A stretch of DNA of 46,131 bases from Gammaproteobacteria bacterium. Lineage in GTDB: Bacteria > Pseudomonadota > Gammaproteobacteria > SURF-13. A program made the position numbers and the translations under genes. The notes below the pieces were generated by a model, which was given only the letters and a program-made list of their open reading frames with translations, searched no databases and was not told the DNA's origin. The DNA lies in the NCBI GenBank assembly GCA_016195665.1, contig JACPZD010000038.1, positions 1 through 46,131 of the forward strand, in the 5' to 3' direction. Positions within the stretch are counted from its first letter, which is position 1. Each line of letters starts with the position of its first letter. Positions 16,266 to 26,019 of this stretch are shown in pieces.

Positions 16266-17579
16266 ATGCCTAAGCTCACTCAAGTCTTGTTGCTGATTCC
16301 ACTCCTTTTTCACGGCGGCGCTTACGCCGAGGACCTGTTTCAGATCTATCAGCTCGCGCAGCAAAGCGACCCGCAACTCAAGGCAGCGCAGGCGTCGCGG
16401 TTGGCGACGCTGGAGATCAAACCGCAGAGCCAGGCCTTGTTATATCCCACCATCAGCGCCAGTGCCAATACAACCGGCAACCGTTTGAACATCACGCAAC
16501 CCACCTCCGTGGCGGGAGAGACCTATTTCAACAGCAATGGCTACACCTTGAGCCTTACGCAGCCGGTCTACCATCGTGACACCTATGTGCAGTTGCGCCA
16601 AGCCGACGCGCGCATCGCTCAGGCCGACTCTCAGTTGGCCGGAGCAGAACAGGATTTAATCCTGCGTGTGTCCGGCCGCTATTTCGATGTGCTTGCCGCC
16701 CAGGATAATCTGGAGTTCGCCCGCGCGGAAAAAAAGGCCATTGCACGCGAACTGGAGCAGAGTCAGCAGCGGTTTGATGTCGGCCTCGTCGCAATCACCG
16801 ATGTGCAGGAGGCGCAGGCGCGTTACGATCAGGCGATTGCACAGGAAATCGCCGCTGAAAGGCAGCTCTCTACCAGCCGCGAACTGCTGCGTGAAATCAC
16901 CGGCCAGGATCATGCCGCCTTGGCGATGCTCGGAGAGCAGATTCCCTTCCTCACCCCCGAGCCCGCGGATATCGAACAATGGACGCAAACTGCGCTCAAA
17001 CAGAACCAGCAACTTACCGCCGCCCTATACGCCGCGGAGATCGCCCGCGAGGAGATCGAGCGGCAACGTTCAGGCCATTATCCCAGCGTGGATGTAGTGG
17101 GCACCCACGTCTACTCCAAATCAGGCGGCGGTCGGTTCGGCGCCAGTGAGACGGACGGCAACGCGGTCGGTCTGCAACTTAATATACCGATTTATCAAGG
17201 CGGCCTGATCACTTCGCGTACCCGCGAAGCGGAATACAGACACAGCCAGGCACGAGAAAACCTGGAGCAGCAGCAACGCGCCGCCGTGCGCCAGACGCGC
17301 GACTCTTATACCGGTGTGGTCGCCAACATCAGCCGCGTCAACGCGCTTAAACAGGCAGTGACATCCAGCAAGACTGCGTTAGAGGCGACTGAGGCCGGCC
17401 TTGAAGTGGGAACACGCACCCAGGTTGACGTGCTCGATGCCCAACGCGAACTGTTTCGCGCCGAGCGTGACCATGCCAGGGCGCGTTACGACTATATTAT
17501 CGAGACGCTACGACTCAAGCAGGCCGCAGGAACCTTGAGCCCTACTGATCTTGAGCAGATCAACGGCTGGCTGAAGTAG
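16266..17579 (+). CDS. tolC: TolC-family outer-membrane efflux channel
   Basis: The 437-residue product has a signal peptide (MPKLTQVLLLIPLLFHGGAY, cleavage AYA-ED). Two outer-membrane efflux repeats follow: DLFQIYQLAQQSDPQLKAAQ at the start of the first, AEIAREEIERQRSGHYPSVD at the start of the second, and the closing LDAQRELFRAERDHARARYD. It forms the trimeric channel-tunnel for RND pumps and possibly type I secretion. It lies eight bases after the permease gene, and is also near waaA, the usual place of tolC in this class. The other RND pair in the window (41684-45963) lacks a channel and may use this one. Confidence 0.93.
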   Translation: MPKLTQVLLLIPLLFHGGAYAEDLFQIYQLAQQSDPQLKAAQASRLATLEIKPQSQALLYPTISASANTTGNRLNITQPTSVAGETYFNSNGYTLSLTQPVYHRDTYVQLRQADARIAQADSQLAGAEQDLILRVSGRYFDVLAAQDNLEFARAEKKAIARELEQSQQRFDVGLVAITDVQEAQARYDQAIAQEIAAERQLSTSRELLREITGQDHAALAMLGEQIPFLTPEPADIEQWTQTALKQNQQLTAALYAAEIAREEIERQRSGHYPSVDVVGTHVYSKSGGGRFGASETDGNAVGLQLNIPIYQGGLITSRTREAEYRHSQARENLEQQQRAAVRQTRDSYTGVVANISRVNALKQAVTSSKTALEATEAGLEVGTRTQVDVLDAQRELFRAERDHARARYDYIIETLRLKQAAGTLSPTDLEQINGWLK

Positions 17580-17587
17580 CCCTACTC

Positions 17588-18154
17588 ATGACGGCCACGG
17601 CTGCCCTATGCTCCGCCGGCCAGAGTCTGCTGGTCGTGGTGGACACTCAGACCAAGCTCGCGGCTGCGATGCCGCCCCCCAAGCGCGACGAGATATTACG
17701 TAACGCCGCGATACTGCTACAGGCGGCGGGTTTACTCAGTGTGCCCGTGCTGATCACCGAGCAGTATCCCAAGGGTCTGGGAAAAACCGAGGCTGCCCTT
17801 ATCCAACACCTGTCCCCCGCCACTCCCGTCATCGAAAAGACGTGCTTCTCCTGTTGTGGCGCGGCAGATTTCATGGAGGCAGTGCGGCGTAGCCGCAGAA
17901 ATCAAATCATATTGGCCGGCATGGAGGCGCATGTGTGCGTGTTACAAACCGCGCTGGAATTACAATCAACCAATACGCAGGTATTCGTGGCTGAGGATGC
18001 AGTCTGTTCACGCCGCATGAGAAATAAGACCAACGCCCTCGCCCGGCTGCGCAACACGGGTGTTATCGTCACCAACACAGAATCGCTATTGTTTGAATGG
18101 TTACGCGATGCGCGGCACGAGCATTTTAAAAAGATTTCTAAGTTGATACTCTAG
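17588..18154 (+). CDS. Isochorismatase-family cysteine hydrolase
   Basis: The 188-residue product has the Asp-Lys-Cys triad of the fold: Asp in LLVVVDTQTKL (residue 19), Lys in VIEKTCFSCCG (about residue 80), and Cys in GMEAHVCVLQTALEL (about residue 117). It resembles the YcaC-like branch of small amidohydrolases rather than true isochorismatase; the substrate is unknown. It begins eight bases after tolC and is probably in the pump transcript. Its last 17 bases overlap the end of waaA on the other strand. Confidence 0.87.
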   Translation: MTATAALCSAGQSLLVVVDTQTKLAAAMPPPKRDEILRNAAILLQAAGLLSVPVLITEQYPKGLGKTEAALIQHLSPATPVIEKTCFSCCGAADFMEAVRRSRRNQIILAGMEAHVCVLQTALELQSTNTQVFVAEDAVCSRRMRNKTNALARLRNTGVIVTNTESLLFEWLRDARHEHFKKISKLIL

Positions 18155-19415
18155 TCGACGCAAAAGATAAAATAATTTCTACCAGCGCATCCAAAGCGCC
18201 CCGATTACCCTCAACGAATTCCCTTCCCTTCTGACCCGTCATATAGCGCTGGTTGGCGTCCTTGAGGAACATCACTACGGCATCACTCAATTGCTGCGTA
18301 GTGTGGATCTCCATGGCGGCGCCCGCTTCACACAACTGTTGGGCGATTTCCGCGAAATTAAATGTGTAGGGGCCGGTGATGACCGGGACCCCCTGCGCGG
18401 CGGGTTCAATGAGATTGTGCCCTCCTGTGGGTACCAAGCTGCCGCCGACAAAGGCCACATCGGAGGCGGCGTAGAATAAATTCAGCTCACCCATGCTGTC
18501 GCCGATGACTATCTCGGTACTTGCGTCACAGACACGCTGATCGCTGCGCCGTATAATGCGGTAGCCTGACCTTTCGCACAGCGCGGCGACTTTGGCGAAG
18601 CGCTCGGGGTGACGCGGCACGATTACCAGCAGCGCGTGAGGTAGCTCGCTGCGCACTGCTGCGTAGGCATCTAGGACTTTCTGCTCTTCGCCTTCGTGGG
18701 TGCTGGCGGCGATCCACACACCGCGCTCGACGCCCCAGGAGCGCCGCAACACTTCAGCCTCTTCCCGCAGGCTCGCGGGCGGCTTCATATCGTATTTGAT
18801 ATTACCGGTGACGCGCACGATCCCGGAGGGGGCATCCAGTTCGATGAAACGCCGCGCATCCTGCTGAGTTTGCGCCGCAATCGCGGAAAGCATGGCCAGC
18901 ATTTCCGACGCCAGTTTTTTCACATACCGATAGCGCGCCGCGGAACGCTCCGAGAGGCGTCCATTGGCGAGCACCACCGGTATATGTTGCGTGTAGCAGT
19001 AATGGATAAGATTGGGCCAGAGCTCGGTCTCCATGATGATGAGCAAGCGCGGGCGCAAGCGCCGCACAAAGCGCCGCACCGCTCCGGGCAGATCATAGGG
19101 GAGGTAATAATGGGTAACATCTTGATGCAGCGCGGCCTGCACGCGCTCCGCGCCGGTCGGAGTCATGGTGGTGGCAACGATGCGCCATTCGGGATAACGC
19201 ACGCGCAAGGCCTTGACCAGCGGCACAGCGGCCTGGACTTCGCCTACTGAAACGGCGTGCACCCACAGGCAGTCCTCACGCGCCTGCGGTATCCAGCCAA
19301 AGCGCTCCGGCCAACGCCGCCAATAGGCGGGTGCGCGCAGCCCGCGCCATAGCAAACGCAACACGACCAGAGGCGTGAGCAGATATAAAAGGAAGGTGTA
19401 GATGGACCGCGTCAA
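18138..19415 (-). CDS. waaA: 3-deoxy-D-manno-octulosonic acid (Kdo) transferase WaaA
   Basis: WaaA transfers Kdo from CMP-Kdo to lipid IVA at the inner membrane, the first step of the LPS core. The 425-residue product has an N-terminal membrane anchor ([20 protein letters not shown]), followed by [29 protein letters not shown] and [10 protein letters not shown], the GT30 signature. The donor domain has [20 protein letters not shown] and [20 protein letters not shown]. Length is standard. It follows hldD with a four-base overlap, in an hldE-hldD-waaA unit. Whether it adds one or two Kdo residues cannot be told. Confidence 0.97.
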   Translation of the reverse strand: MTRSIYTFLLYLLTPLVVLRLLWRGLRAPAYWRRWPERFGWIPQAREDCLWVHAVSVGEVQAAVPLVKALRVRYPEWRIVATTMTPTGAERVQAALHQDVTHYYLPYDLPGAVRRFVRRLRPRLLIIMETELWPNLIHYCYTQHIPVVLANGRLSERSAARYRYVKKLASEMLAMLSAIAAQTQQDARRFIELDAPSGIVRVTGNIKYDMKPPASLREEAEVLRRSWGVERGVWIAASTHEGEEQKVLDAYAAVRSELPHALLVIVPRHPERFAKVAALCERSGYRIIRRSDQRVCDASTEIVIGDSMGELNLFYAASDVAFVGGSLVPTGGHNLIEPAAQGVPVITGPYTFNFAEIAQQLCEAGAAMEIHTTQQLSDAVVMFLKDANQRYMTGQKGREFVEGNRGALDALVEIILSFASTRVST

Positions 19416-20359
19416 CGGACTCGAAGCTGGTCCATGTAGGCATCTACACCCTGTTCAATATCCTTGAACGGTTGAGTGTAGCCGATAGCGCGCAGCGCGG
19501 ACATATCGGCCTCGGTAAAGCTTTGATAGCGACCACGCAGATGATCGGGGAATGGAACGTACTCGATTTCGCCCTTCCCCTCTGCTTTGATGACGGCGCG
19601 CGCCACATCGTTAAAGCAATGGCTCTTGCCGGTGCCTAGATTGAAAATTCCAGATTTATCACGCTGCGCCAGAAACCACAGATTCACCGCTACTGCGTCG
19701 CCGACGTAGATAAAGTCGCGGCGCTGCGCGCCATTCGCATAGCCGTCGCTGCCTTCGAATAATCTGACCTTGCCGGCATCTCGAATCTGATTACGAAAAT
19801 GAAACGCGACGCTGGCCATCGCCCCCTTGTGCTGTTCACGCGGACCATAGACGTTAAAATACCGCAGTCCGACTATTTGGGTCTTAGCCGTAGGCAGTAA
19901 CCCGCGCACGTATTGATCGAACAGAAACTTCGAGTAGCCGTAGACATTGAGCGGGGCTTCGCACTCGCGGCTCTCTTTAAACACCTTGCCACCCCCATAA
20001 ACCGCGGCGCTGGAAGCATAGATGAAGGATATCTTGTGCTTCATGCAATAATGCAGCAGGTGTTTGGAGTAGTCGTAGTTGTTGCGCATCATGTAACGGC
20101 CATCCCACTCCGTGGTTGTAGAGCACGCCCCCTGATGCAGGATGGCCTCGATGGGCGGCATGAATTCCTTCTGCGACTGTATCGCGGACAGGAATTCGTC
20201 CTTATCCATGTAGTCCTGAATTTCGCAGTCCACCAGATTGACAAACTTCGCGCCGTTCTCCAGATCGTCAACGACGAGAATATCGGTACGTCCCTGCTCA
20301 TTCAAGCCCTTGACGAGGTTGCTGCCGATAAAGCCGGCGCCGCCAGTGATCACAATCAT
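19412..20359 (-). CDS. hldD: ADP-L-glycero-D-manno-heptose 6-epimerase
   Basis: HldD converts ADP-D,D-heptose to ADP-L,D-heptose, the precursor for the inner core. The 315-residue product begins [20 protein letters not shown] (NAD(P)-binding GxxGxxG). It has [12 protein letters not shown] and the [10 protein letters not shown] active-site Tyr-Lys pair, with [20 protein letters not shown], typical of HldD. Its start overlaps the hldE stop by four bases and its end overlaps waaA by four, so the three genes are tightly coupled. Confidence 0.97.
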   Translation of the reverse strand: MIVITGGAGFIGSNLVKGLNEQGRTDILVVDDLENGAKFVNLVDCEIQDYMDKDEFLSAIQSQKEFMPPIEAILHQGACSTTTEWDGRYMMRNNYDYSKHLLHYCMKHKISFIYASSAAVYGGGKVFKESRECEAPLNVYGYSKFLFDQYVRGLLPTAKTQIVGLRYFNVYGPREQHKGAMASVAFHFRNQIRDAGKVRLFEGSDGYANGAQRRDFIYVGDAVAVNLWFLAQRDKSGIFNLGTGKSHCFNDVARAVIKAEGKGEIEYVPFPDHLRGRYQSFTEADMSALRAIGYTQPFKDIEQGVDAYMDQLRVR

Positions 20360-21804
20360 GCCGTTGATCCTTTGTTATCGGTACGAATGTTTTCGATGAT
20401 GCGGCTTGTTGAAATGCCTTGTTCATAGCCTAGAATCCGCACCTGGCCACCATGAGCCGTGACACATTGATGGCCCGCAATCTGCTGCGGCCGGTAGTCG
20501 CCGCCTTTCACCAGGATATCGGGTAATACGCGGCAAATGAGCCGCTCCGGCGTGTCTTCCGAAAAGGGCACGACCCAGTCCACGCTTTTCAATGCCGCCA
20601 ACACACGCATGCGCTGTGCGAGCGGATTGACCGGCCGCTGGGCGTCACCATTGCCCTTCAAGCGCCGAACCGAGGCGTCGTCATTCACGGCCACAATCAG
20701 GCGATCTCCCAGCCGCTTGGCCTGCTCCAGGTAACTCACGTGTCCGGCGTGTAAAATATCGAAACAGCCGTTGGTCATCACCACCCGTTCGCCGCGCGCG
20801 CGCGCCTCCGCCACCGCCGCCAGCAGTTCATCCTCCGTCGGCAGCGCAGAGCTCACAGCAGCACCCTCCCCCATCGCACTGCGCAACTCATCAGTGCTTA
20901 CAGTCGCCGCACCGAGCTTGCCCACCACAATGCTGGCGGCCGCATTCGCCAAGGCAGTGGCGGCGGCAAAATCTTCACCTGCCGCCAAGGCGGCCGCCAG
21001 CACGGAGACGACGGTATCGCCGGCGCCGGTCACGTCATAGACTTCACGTGCGTGCGCGGGCAGATGCAGGGCCGCGGTCCCTTCACGCAACAAGGTCATG
21101 CCGCGTTCGCTGCGGGTAATCAACAGAGCGTGCAGATCGAGACGGCGACGCAGTTGTTCACCCTTGGCGACCAACTCCTGCTCATCGCGGCAATGACCGA
21201 CGACGGTCTCAAACTCCGCAAGATTGGGCGTAATCAATGTCGCGCCGCGGTAGATGTCGAAATCCGCGCCTTTAGGGTCCACCAACACGCGCTTGCCGGC
21301 CTGGCGGGCAAGCTCAATCAATTCACCTACTGCACGCAACGCCCCTTTGCCATAATCCGACAATACGACCACGCCGGCTTGCGGCAGTAATTTTTTGAAC
21401 CGCTCCACCAGGTTCGCAGGGATATGGTCCGTGAAGCCATCCTCGAAATCCAGGCGGATCAGTTGCTGGTGGCGGCTCAGCACGCGCAGCTTGGTGATCG
21501 TGGAGTAACCTTGCACCTGTTCAAACGCACAGCTCACGTTGGCGGCCGAGAGCTGGGTTTGCAAAATGTCCGCCGCCTCGTCTTGCCCAGTGAGGCCCAG
21601 GAGGGTGACCTGCGCCCCCAGTGCGGCAATGTTTAATGCTACGTTACCCGCTCCCCCGGCGCGCTCCACCGCCTGTTCGATGCGCACCACCGGCACCGGC
21701 GCCTCGGGCGAGATACGCACCGTCACACCATGCCAGTAACGATCGAGCATGATATCCCCAACCACGAGCACCCGGGCGGCGGTAAAGTCAGGTAGGTGAG
21801 TCAC
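20356..21804 (-). CDS. hldE: Bifunctional heptose 7-phosphate kinase / heptose 1-phosphate adenylyltransferase
   Basis: HldE carries out two steps of ADP-heptose synthesis. The 482-residue product has a PfkB-type kinase half, with [15 protein letters not shown] near the start, [20 protein letters not shown], and [20 protein letters not shown] with the catalytic Asp around residue 260. Its second half is a nucleotidyltransferase with [20 protein letters not shown] (HxGH near 355) and the [12 protein letters not shown] loop. Both halves look intact and length is standard. It heads the hldE-hldD-waaA unit. Repeat A2 lies upstream of its start, 29 bases away. Confidence 0.97.
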   Translation of the reverse strand: MTHLPDFTAARVLVVGDIMLDRYWHGVTVRISPEAPVPVVRIEQAVERAGGAGNVALNIAALGAQVTLLGLTGQDEAADILQTQLSAANVSCAFEQVQGYSTITKLRVLSRHQQLIRLDFEDGFTDHIPANLVERFKKLLPQAGVVVLSDYGKGALRAVGELIELARQAGKRVLVDPKGADFDIYRGATLITPNLAEFETVVGHCRDEQELVAKGEQLRRRLDLHALLITRSERGMTLLREGTAALHLPAHAREVYDVTGAGDTVVSVLAAALAAGEDFAAATALANAAASIVVGKLGAATVSTDELRSAMGEGAAVSSALPTEDELLAAVAEARARGERVVMTNGCFDILHAGHVSYLEQAKRLGDRLIVAVNDDASVRRLKGNGDAQRPVNPLAQRMRVLAALKSVDWVVPFSEDTPERLICRVLPDILVKGGDYRPQQIAGHQCVTAHGGQVRILGYEQGISTSRIIENIRTDNKGSTA

Positions 21805-21832
21805 GAATCCCTCTGCGTGTCGATTTTAGGGG

Positions 21833-22062
21833 TTACTCATAAGTCAATAAATAAGTCTACACTTCCCGCTATGTTCCCGCCCCCTATGTAGGGGGGTGAG
21901 GCAGCAAAGCTGCCGAACGGGTGCACAAGGATGTGCACCCTGGACTTTTGCGCGGCGCAGGAAGCATAGCGCAAAAGACAGGGTGGGGATAGGTAAAAAG
22001 GGTATTTACTCAGGAGTCACATCATAAGGATTGTAATCTGATTTTGCGACTCCTGAGTAAAT
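21833..22062 (+). repeat. Dispersed structured repeat, family A copy 2, with a nested insertion
   Basis: This fills most of the 337-base gap between the divergent hldE and the next GT9 gene. The family ends and 3' hairpin (arms with TTTACTCAGGAGTC and GACTCCTGAGTAAA) are present. Between the GC-rich hairpin and ACAGGGTGGGG there are about 78 extra bases (roughly 21896-21977) with three perfect hairpins: GGCAGC/GCTGCC, GGGTGCAC/GTGCACCC and CTTTTGCGC/GCGCAAAAG. Copy 2 is closest to copy 3 at its 5' end (CACTTCCCGCTA). Confidence 0.85.
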
Positions 22063-22141
22063 CATAGCATAATAGACACAAGCGATCCGACGGCTGAAAT
22101 ATCCGGCTCAATGAAAATCCTTTTGCAAAGCGCCCCGTACC

Positions 22142-23260
22142 TTGGCTAGCCGTCTTCAATCCAGATTGACGGTCATCAGCCGCGCCCTGCCGCGGCTAGT
22201 CAGATTCGGGTGTCGCCGACCGTCCGTTGTGCCGCAGCGCATCCTGATTGCCCATCATCTACTACTCGGCGACACACTGATGCTGACACCCCTCCTCGCC
22301 AAGCTGCGCCAGAATTTTCCGTCAGCCGAGATCGTGATGACCACGCCCAAGGCCATCACGCCTTTGTACGCAAAATCACCCTATGGCGTGCGCGCCCTGC
22401 CCTTCGATCCGCGCGACGCCGCAACGCTGCCACCGCTGTTTGCCGAGTCCGGCTTCGATCTCGCCATCGTACCCGGCGACAACCGCCATGCGTGGCTTTC
22501 GCTGGCGCTCGGTGCACGCTGGATCGTCGCATTCGCGGGCGACCGGCCTGCCTACAAAAGTTGGCCAGTAGACGAACTGATACCCTACCCCAATACCCCC
22601 GCCGCCTGGGGCGACATGGTCGCACAACTGGCGCCAGGGCCAGCGCCACAGACCTATGCACCCGGCGACTGGCCTGCGCCACCCTTTAGATCTTTCGACA
22701 CCCCCACCAGCCCCTATTGTGTGTTGCACGTCGGGGCGAGTACACCGCTCAAGCTGTGGGAACCAGACAAATGGCGCATCCTTGCCAACATGCTCACGCA
22801 GCGCGGCCTGCAAGTCATCTGGAGCGGTGGCAAATACGAAGAGCGCATCGTTGCCCAAATAGACCCGGACGGAGATTTTCAATCCTACGCGGGCCGGCTC
22901 GATCTGGCTCAGCTTTGGCATCTCGTGCAGGGCGCGCAGCTATTGGTGTCACACGACACGGGCGTGGCGCACCTGGGGCGTCTTACCGGCACACCCACCG
23001 TCACCCTGTTCGGGCCCGGATCGAGTATCATCTGTGGCGCCGGCGATTTCTGGCGCAACGCACCCTACCGCGCGGTCACCATTCCAGACTTCCCATGCCG
23101 CGACCAACGCGTCCTGTTCAAGCGCGAAATCGCCTGGGTACGCCGCTGTGGCCGCGGCATAGACAAGTGCGCCGCGCCGCGCTGCATGCAGGCGATGGAC
23201 ACTGCGTTGGTCATGAACGCCATCAATGACCTGCGCCTATCAACCGCTAACGCGTCATAG
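22142..23260 (+). CDS. Glycosyltransferase family 9 (heptosyltransferase-like)
   Basis: GT9 enzymes transfer heptose from ADP-heptose to the LPS core on the cytosolic face of the inner membrane. The 372-residue product has a basic N-terminal extension of about 30 residues, then RILIAHHLLLGDTLMLTPLL (acceptor domain) and LLVSHDTGVAHLGRLTGTPT with VTLFGPGS (donor domain). The C-terminus is Cys-rich (CRDQ, RRCGRGIDKCAAPRC), as in several GT9s. The start is uncertain. The frame opens after a stop at 22112-22114, and TTG 22142 is the first usable codon. A short frame from ATG 22111 (MKILLQSAPYLG, stop at 22149) overlaps it, so coupling or a 5' frameshift is possible. Sugar specificity is unknown. 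Confidence 0.82.
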   Translation: MASRLQSRLTVISRALPRLVRFGCRRPSVVPQRILIAHHLLLGDTLMLTPLLAKLRQNFPSAEIVMTTPKAITPLYAKSPYGVRALPFDPRDAATLPPLFAESGFDLAIVPGDNRHAWLSLALGARWIVAFAGDRPAYKSWPVDELIPYPNTPAAWGDMVAQLAPGPAPQTYAPGDWPAPPFRSFDTPTSPYCVLHVGASTPLKLWEPDKWRILANMLTQRGLQVIWSGGKYEERIVAQIDPDGDFQSYAGRLDLAQLWHLVQGAQLLVSHDTGVAHLGRLTGTPTVTLFGPGSSIICGAGDFWRNAPYRAVTIPDFPCRDQRVLFKREIAWVRRCGRGIDKCAAPRCMQAMDTALVMNAINDLRLSTANAS

Positions 23261-23273
23261 GTTGGCGAACACA

Positions 23274-24215
23274 ATGAGCCCATCAGGCATCTCACTTAGC
23301 GGCCCGTTTCCCGTAAAAAAATTTCTGGCGCCTGGTTACTGGCCAACCTGGATCGGATTGGGGATCCTCTGGTGCATCGCACAACTTCCTCATCGCTGGC
23401 AATTTCAAATCGGAAAACTCATCGGACGGATGATGTATCTGAGCTCCCGGCGGCGCAGACATATCGCTGAAATCAATCTCAAACTGTGCTTCCCAGAACT
23501 CGATGAAAATCAGCGCACGCACTTATTGAAAAAGCACTTCGCTTCACTGGGAATGGGTCTGGTGGAAACGGCGATGTCCTGGTGGACGTCCGATGCACGC
23601 ATGCGCAAGCTGGCGCGCATCGAAGGACTCGAACACCTGGAGCAGGCCTTGCGATACGGCAAGGGCGTGATCTTGCTCAGCGCCCACTTTACCAATCTGG
23701 AAATCGGCACGCATTTATTGGCCATCCACACCCGATTCCACGCCATGTACAGGGCGCACAAGAACCCGTTATTCGATGCGGTCATGAAGCGCGCGCGCGA
23801 GGCGCGTTGTGAAAAGGCCATCTCCAGCGACGACGTGCGCGGCATGCTGAACAGCCTGAAACAGAACATCCCGGTCTGGTACGCCTCTGACCAGAATTAC
23901 GGACTCAAACACAGCGTGTTTGTCCCTTTCTTTGGAATCATGGCGGCCACCAACCCCGCGCCGGCGCGACTGGCGCGGCTCAGCGGGGCGCCGATTGTCC
24001 CCTTCATGATTCAAAGGCGCGACGACCGGCATGATTATCTCCTCACCCTGTTGCCCGCGATGGATGGGATACCCGGCGATGACCTGAAACGTGACATGTT
24101 GTGCATCAGCCAATTGATCGAAACACAGGTGCGCAAAGCGCCGGAGCAATATCTCTGGGTACACCGGCGGTTCAAGGATCGGCCTCCAGGCGAAGCTAGT
24201 TTTTATGAATCTTAA
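23274..24215 (+). CDS. Lipid A acyltransferase, LpxL/HtrB family
   Basis: This membrane-bound enzyme adds a secondary acyl chain to Kdo-lipid A. The 313-residue product has an N-terminal hydrophobic segment (YWPTWIGLGILWCIAQLP), the catalytic HX4E motif in LLSAHFTNLEIGTHLLA, the MYRAHKNPLFDAVMKRAREA region and a C-terminal YLWVHRRFKDRPPGE, which is typical of LpxL. ATG 23274 is chosen; an upstream ATG at 23226 would run into the preceding gene. LpxL, LpxM and LpxP types cannot be separated here. It overlaps the next gene by 11 bases. Confidence 0.93.
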   Translation: MSPSGISLSGPFPVKKFLAPGYWPTWIGLGILWCIAQLPHRWQFQIGKLIGRMMYLSSRRRRHIAEINLKLCFPELDENQRTHLLKKHFASLGMGLVETAMSWWTSDARMRKLARIEGLEHLEQALRYGKGVILLSAHFTNLEIGTHLLAIHTRFHAMYRAHKNPLFDAVMKRAREARCEKAISSDDVRGMLNSLKQNIPVWYASDQNYGLKHSVFVPFFGIMAATNPAPARLARLSGAPIVPFMIQRRDDRHDYLLTLLPAMDGIPGDDLKRDMLCISQLIETQVRKAPEQYLWVHRRFKDRPPGEASFYES

Positions 24216-24984
24216 GGAGCCGCGTGTGGCTTATCCGGTGACCGTCACTGTTATTACACTGAATGCCTCACAACATATCCGGCAGTGCCTGGAGAGTGTG
24301 CGCTGGGCGGATGAGATCGTGATTGTGGATTCGGGCAGCACGGATGATACGCTGACCATAGCGAGGGAGTTTACCGATCGTATCGTGCATCGTGATTGGG
24401 TAGGGTATGGTCCGCAGAAGCAATTTGCCGTCAGCCAGGCGAAGCACGACTGGATACTCAGCCTGGATGCCGACGAATCACTTAGTCCCGAGTTGGTTGG
24501 AAATATCCGGCGCGTTCTGCAAGAGAGACCGCCTTTTTATGCCTACACTCTGAGACGCTGCAATCAATTCATGGGGCAGTGGCTGAAACACGGCGAGGGT
24601 TATCCTGACTTGGTGCTGAGGCTGTTTGATCGCCGTCATGCGCGCTGGAGCGTTGATGTCATCCACGAGAAGGTTATTCATGACGGTCGCGCAGGAGAAT
24701 TGGCAGGCGACCTGATGCATAAATCAGAAAATGGCATTGCGGCTTATCTGGAGAAGCAGAATCACTACACCAGCTTGCAAGCAGAGAAGCTGTATGAGCA
24801 GGGTGTGCGCACCGGTATCGTGCAACTGCTGTTCAGTCCGATGGTGCGTTTCATCAAGTTCTATTTTATTCGCCTCGGTTTTCTTGATGGGCTCCCCGGC
24901 CTTGTTCATATCATGATAGGCTGTTTCAATTCTTTTATTAAATATGTAAAGCTGATGGAATTGAACAGGCGCTCAAGAAAATAG
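24205..24984 (+). CDS. Glycosyltransferase family 2, WaaE/KdtX-like LPS core transferase
   Basis: The 259-residue product has the GT-A nucleotide-sugar motifs TVTVITLNASQHIRQCLESV, IVIVDSGSTDDTL and WILSLDADESLSPELV (DxD metal site). It then has the core-glucosyltransferase-like stretch LRRCNQFMGQWLKHGEGYPD and a hydrophobic C-terminal region (RFIKFYFIRLGFLDGLPGLV). This resembles WaaE/KdtX, which adds glucose to heptose I. It is coupled to the acyltransferase by an 11-base overlap. The final 12 bases overlap the convergent GT9 gene. Confidence 0.88.
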   Translation: MNLKEPRVAYPVTVTVITLNASQHIRQCLESVRWADEIVIVDSGSTDDTLTIAREFTDRIVHRDWVGYGPQKQFAVSQAKHDWILSLDADESLSPELVGNIRRVLQERPPFYAYTLRRCNQFMGQWLKHGEGYPDLVLRLFDRRHARWSVDVIHEKVIHDGRAGELAGDLMHKSENGIAAYLEKQNHYTSLQAEKLYEQGVRTGIVQLLFSPMVRFIKFYFIRLGFLDGLPGLVHIMIGCFNSFIKYVKLMELNRRSRK

Positions 24985-26019
24985 CGTTTTGGTAAGCAAG
25001 TGCTCAAAGGCAACCATCACTTCATCTACACTAATATCTTTTACATCCAGACTGCGTGGCTGCAACAGTTCATAAGGCACACCCCATGGGTGCCAGCGCG
25101 TTACATCCGATTTACCAAAGAAACACACAATGGGTTTTCCCAAGGCGGCTGCGATATGCATGGCCCCGCCATCACTGCAAATCACTTCGTTACAGAGTGA
25201 CAGCGCCCCGATCAAGTCGCCGAGATCCCCAGTCGGATAGGCGATAATCGGGAAGCCCGCCAACTGAGTCATGATCGCCTGCGCATTGCCGTCATCACCG
25301 GGGTGCATGGGGTTGTCGGCGGCGCCGGGTGACCAGAGCAGCACAAAGTTTGCATCGTATTTCTCACGCAGCTTTTTTATCAACTCGATAAATTTTTCCA
25401 CCGGCCAACGTTGGCTGGGTTTGCGCGCACTGATGTGCACGCCCAACAACATCCTGGCGGCCAACAATCCATGCTGTTTTAATTTCTGTTGCACCCGCAT
25501 CACTTTCGACGGGCTGGGGATGAGGTGTGCCGGTGGTGGCGGTGACTGGATGCCCAATGGCGCCAGCAAGCGAAAGATGTCCTCCACTTCATGCATCGCC
25601 CTTTCCGTGGAGTATGGAGCCGCGATATCTATGCGCTCAATTCCAGGCCTCCCCTCCTCGGTAAAACCTATGATATGCCTGGGCTTGATCCACGATAATG
25701 TTCGTACTACGCGCGGCCAAAACCCAGGGGCCGCTATGATGGCGTAATCAAAACGCTCCCTGCGTAATCGCAGCAACAATCGGAACCGATCCCAATAGAC
25801 GGCAAGGATGCTCTTGCCTTGCGGCTTATGCTTGGCCTTGGTGTAGGCGAATACCTCATCAATGTCCGGGTTATTTTCCAGAACAGGCAGATTGTAACTG
25901 TTGACCAACGCACAGATACGGGCGTCCGGGAAACGCGAGCGCAGGGCGGCGATTACGGGTGTAGTGCAGACGAGATCGCCGATATTGTCACGGCGCACGA
26001 CGAGGATTTTATTACTCAT
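24973..26019 (-). CDS. Glycosyltransferase family 9 (heptosyltransferase-like)
   Basis: The 348-residue product starts MSNKILVVRRDNIGDLVCTT and carries the GT9 donor motifs LLGVHISARKPSQRWPVEKF, WSPGAADNPMHPGDDGNAQA and CSDGGAMHIAAALGKPIVCF. This fits ADP-heptose:LPS heptosyltransferases of unassigned position. I use the ATG at 26019 rather than one seven codons upstream because the family begins with K-I-L. The start overlaps the end of the ligase gene by eight bases, so the two are co-translated. It shares the GDDxxA region with the GT9 at 27534, suggesting that the two are closely related. Confidence 0.9.
   Translation of the reverse strand: MSNKILVVRRDNIGDLVCTTPVIAALRSRFPDARICALVNSYNLPVLENNPDIDEVFAYTKAKHKPQGKSILAVYWDRFRLLLRLRRERFDYAIIAAPGFWPRVVRTLSWIKPRHIIGFTEEGRPGIERIDIAAPYSTERAMHEVEDIFRLLAPLGIQSPPPPAHLIPSPSKVMRVQQKLKQHGLLAARMLLGVHISARKPSQRWPVEKFIELIKKLREKYDANFVLLWSPGAADNPMHPGDDGNAQAIMTQLAGFPIIAYPTGDLGDLIGALSLCNEVICSDGGAMHIAAALGKPIVCFFGKSDVTRWHPWGVPYELLQPRSLDVKDISVDEVMVAFEHLLTKTLFS

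Noticed and set aside
22210-22689. Overlapping Arg-rich frames inside the GT9 gene at 22142
   Set aside because: They are out-of-frame shadows of a GC-rich gene, with no family features.
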